Origin: an uncultured Eubacterium sp.
Lineage (GTDB): Bacteria; Bacillota; Clostridia; Peptostreptococcales; Anaerovoracaceae
DNA length: 10,769 nt
Direction of reading: 5' to 3'
Assembly: GCA_905193765.1 (NCBI GenBank)
Contig: CAJJPZ010000073.1
Coordinates: 1-10,769, forward strand
The position numbers and the translations under genes were made by a program. The notes beneath the pieces are model-generated. The model made no database searches and had not been told where the DNA came from. It was given only the letters and a program-made list of their open reading frames with translations. Positions within the stretch are counted from its first letter, which is position 1; the number at the start of each line of letters is the position of its first letter. Shown piece after piece: positions 10,701 through 10,769 of this stretch.

Positions 10701-10769
10701 TCAGCATCTTTATATCTTCACGCCTTTCTCTGAGAGGCGGTATCGAAAGCGGTATAACACTGAGCCTGT

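Overview
The window looks like a chromosomal segment of an anaerobic, amino-acid-using member of the Clostridia. This is inferred from strong AGGAGG-type ribosome sites, Firmicutes-type SigA promoters (TTGACA/TATAAT, some with an extended -10), heavy use of ATA and AGA/AGG codons, two sigma-54 enhancer-binding proteins, and the families DUF3842, PfoR-like EIIC and 3H/NiaR. I see no phage, insertion sequence, CRISPR, rRNA or tRNA.

Layout. (1) 1-251: the 3' end of a sigma-54 activator, facing a multi-pass permease (376-1845, minus) across a bidirectional terminator. (2) 1846-2366: a dense 520-base control region. It holds a full-consensus sigma-54 promoter for the permease, five palindromic sites further upstream that could be enhancer sites, and a self-contained transcription unit for a C-rich small RNA of about 89 nt. 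It ends with an extended -10 promoter placed so that the next mRNA should be leaderless. (3) 2367-4811: a YprB-like 3'-5' exonuclease, then proA with its own promoter and terminator. (4) 4876-7198: a PfoR-like EIIC membrane protein and a DUF3842 protein (minus), divergent from a NiaR-like 3H-domain repressor (plus). An inverted repeat overlaps the -35 of the permease promoter. (5) 7252-7686: a small helical protein whose ribosome site is locked in a 12-bp hairpin. (6) 7810-10769, all minus: a second sigma-54 activator (5' end outside), a GabT-like class III aminotransferase, and a homoserine-dehydrogenase-like oxidoreductase whose promoter is interlaced with the aminotransferase terminator.

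How it may work together. The right part reads as sigma-54-linked amino or keto acid metabolism: activator, PLP aminotransferase, NAD(P)-dependent dehydrogenase. The left part is a transporter switched on by sigma-54, with an activator gene directly downstream in convergent orientation. The middle module suggests a ligand-sensing repressor controlling an EIIC-like transporter that has no PTS partner genes here. proA belongs to proline synthesis; proB is not in the window. Substrates of both transporters and of the dehydrogenase cannot be read from the sequence.
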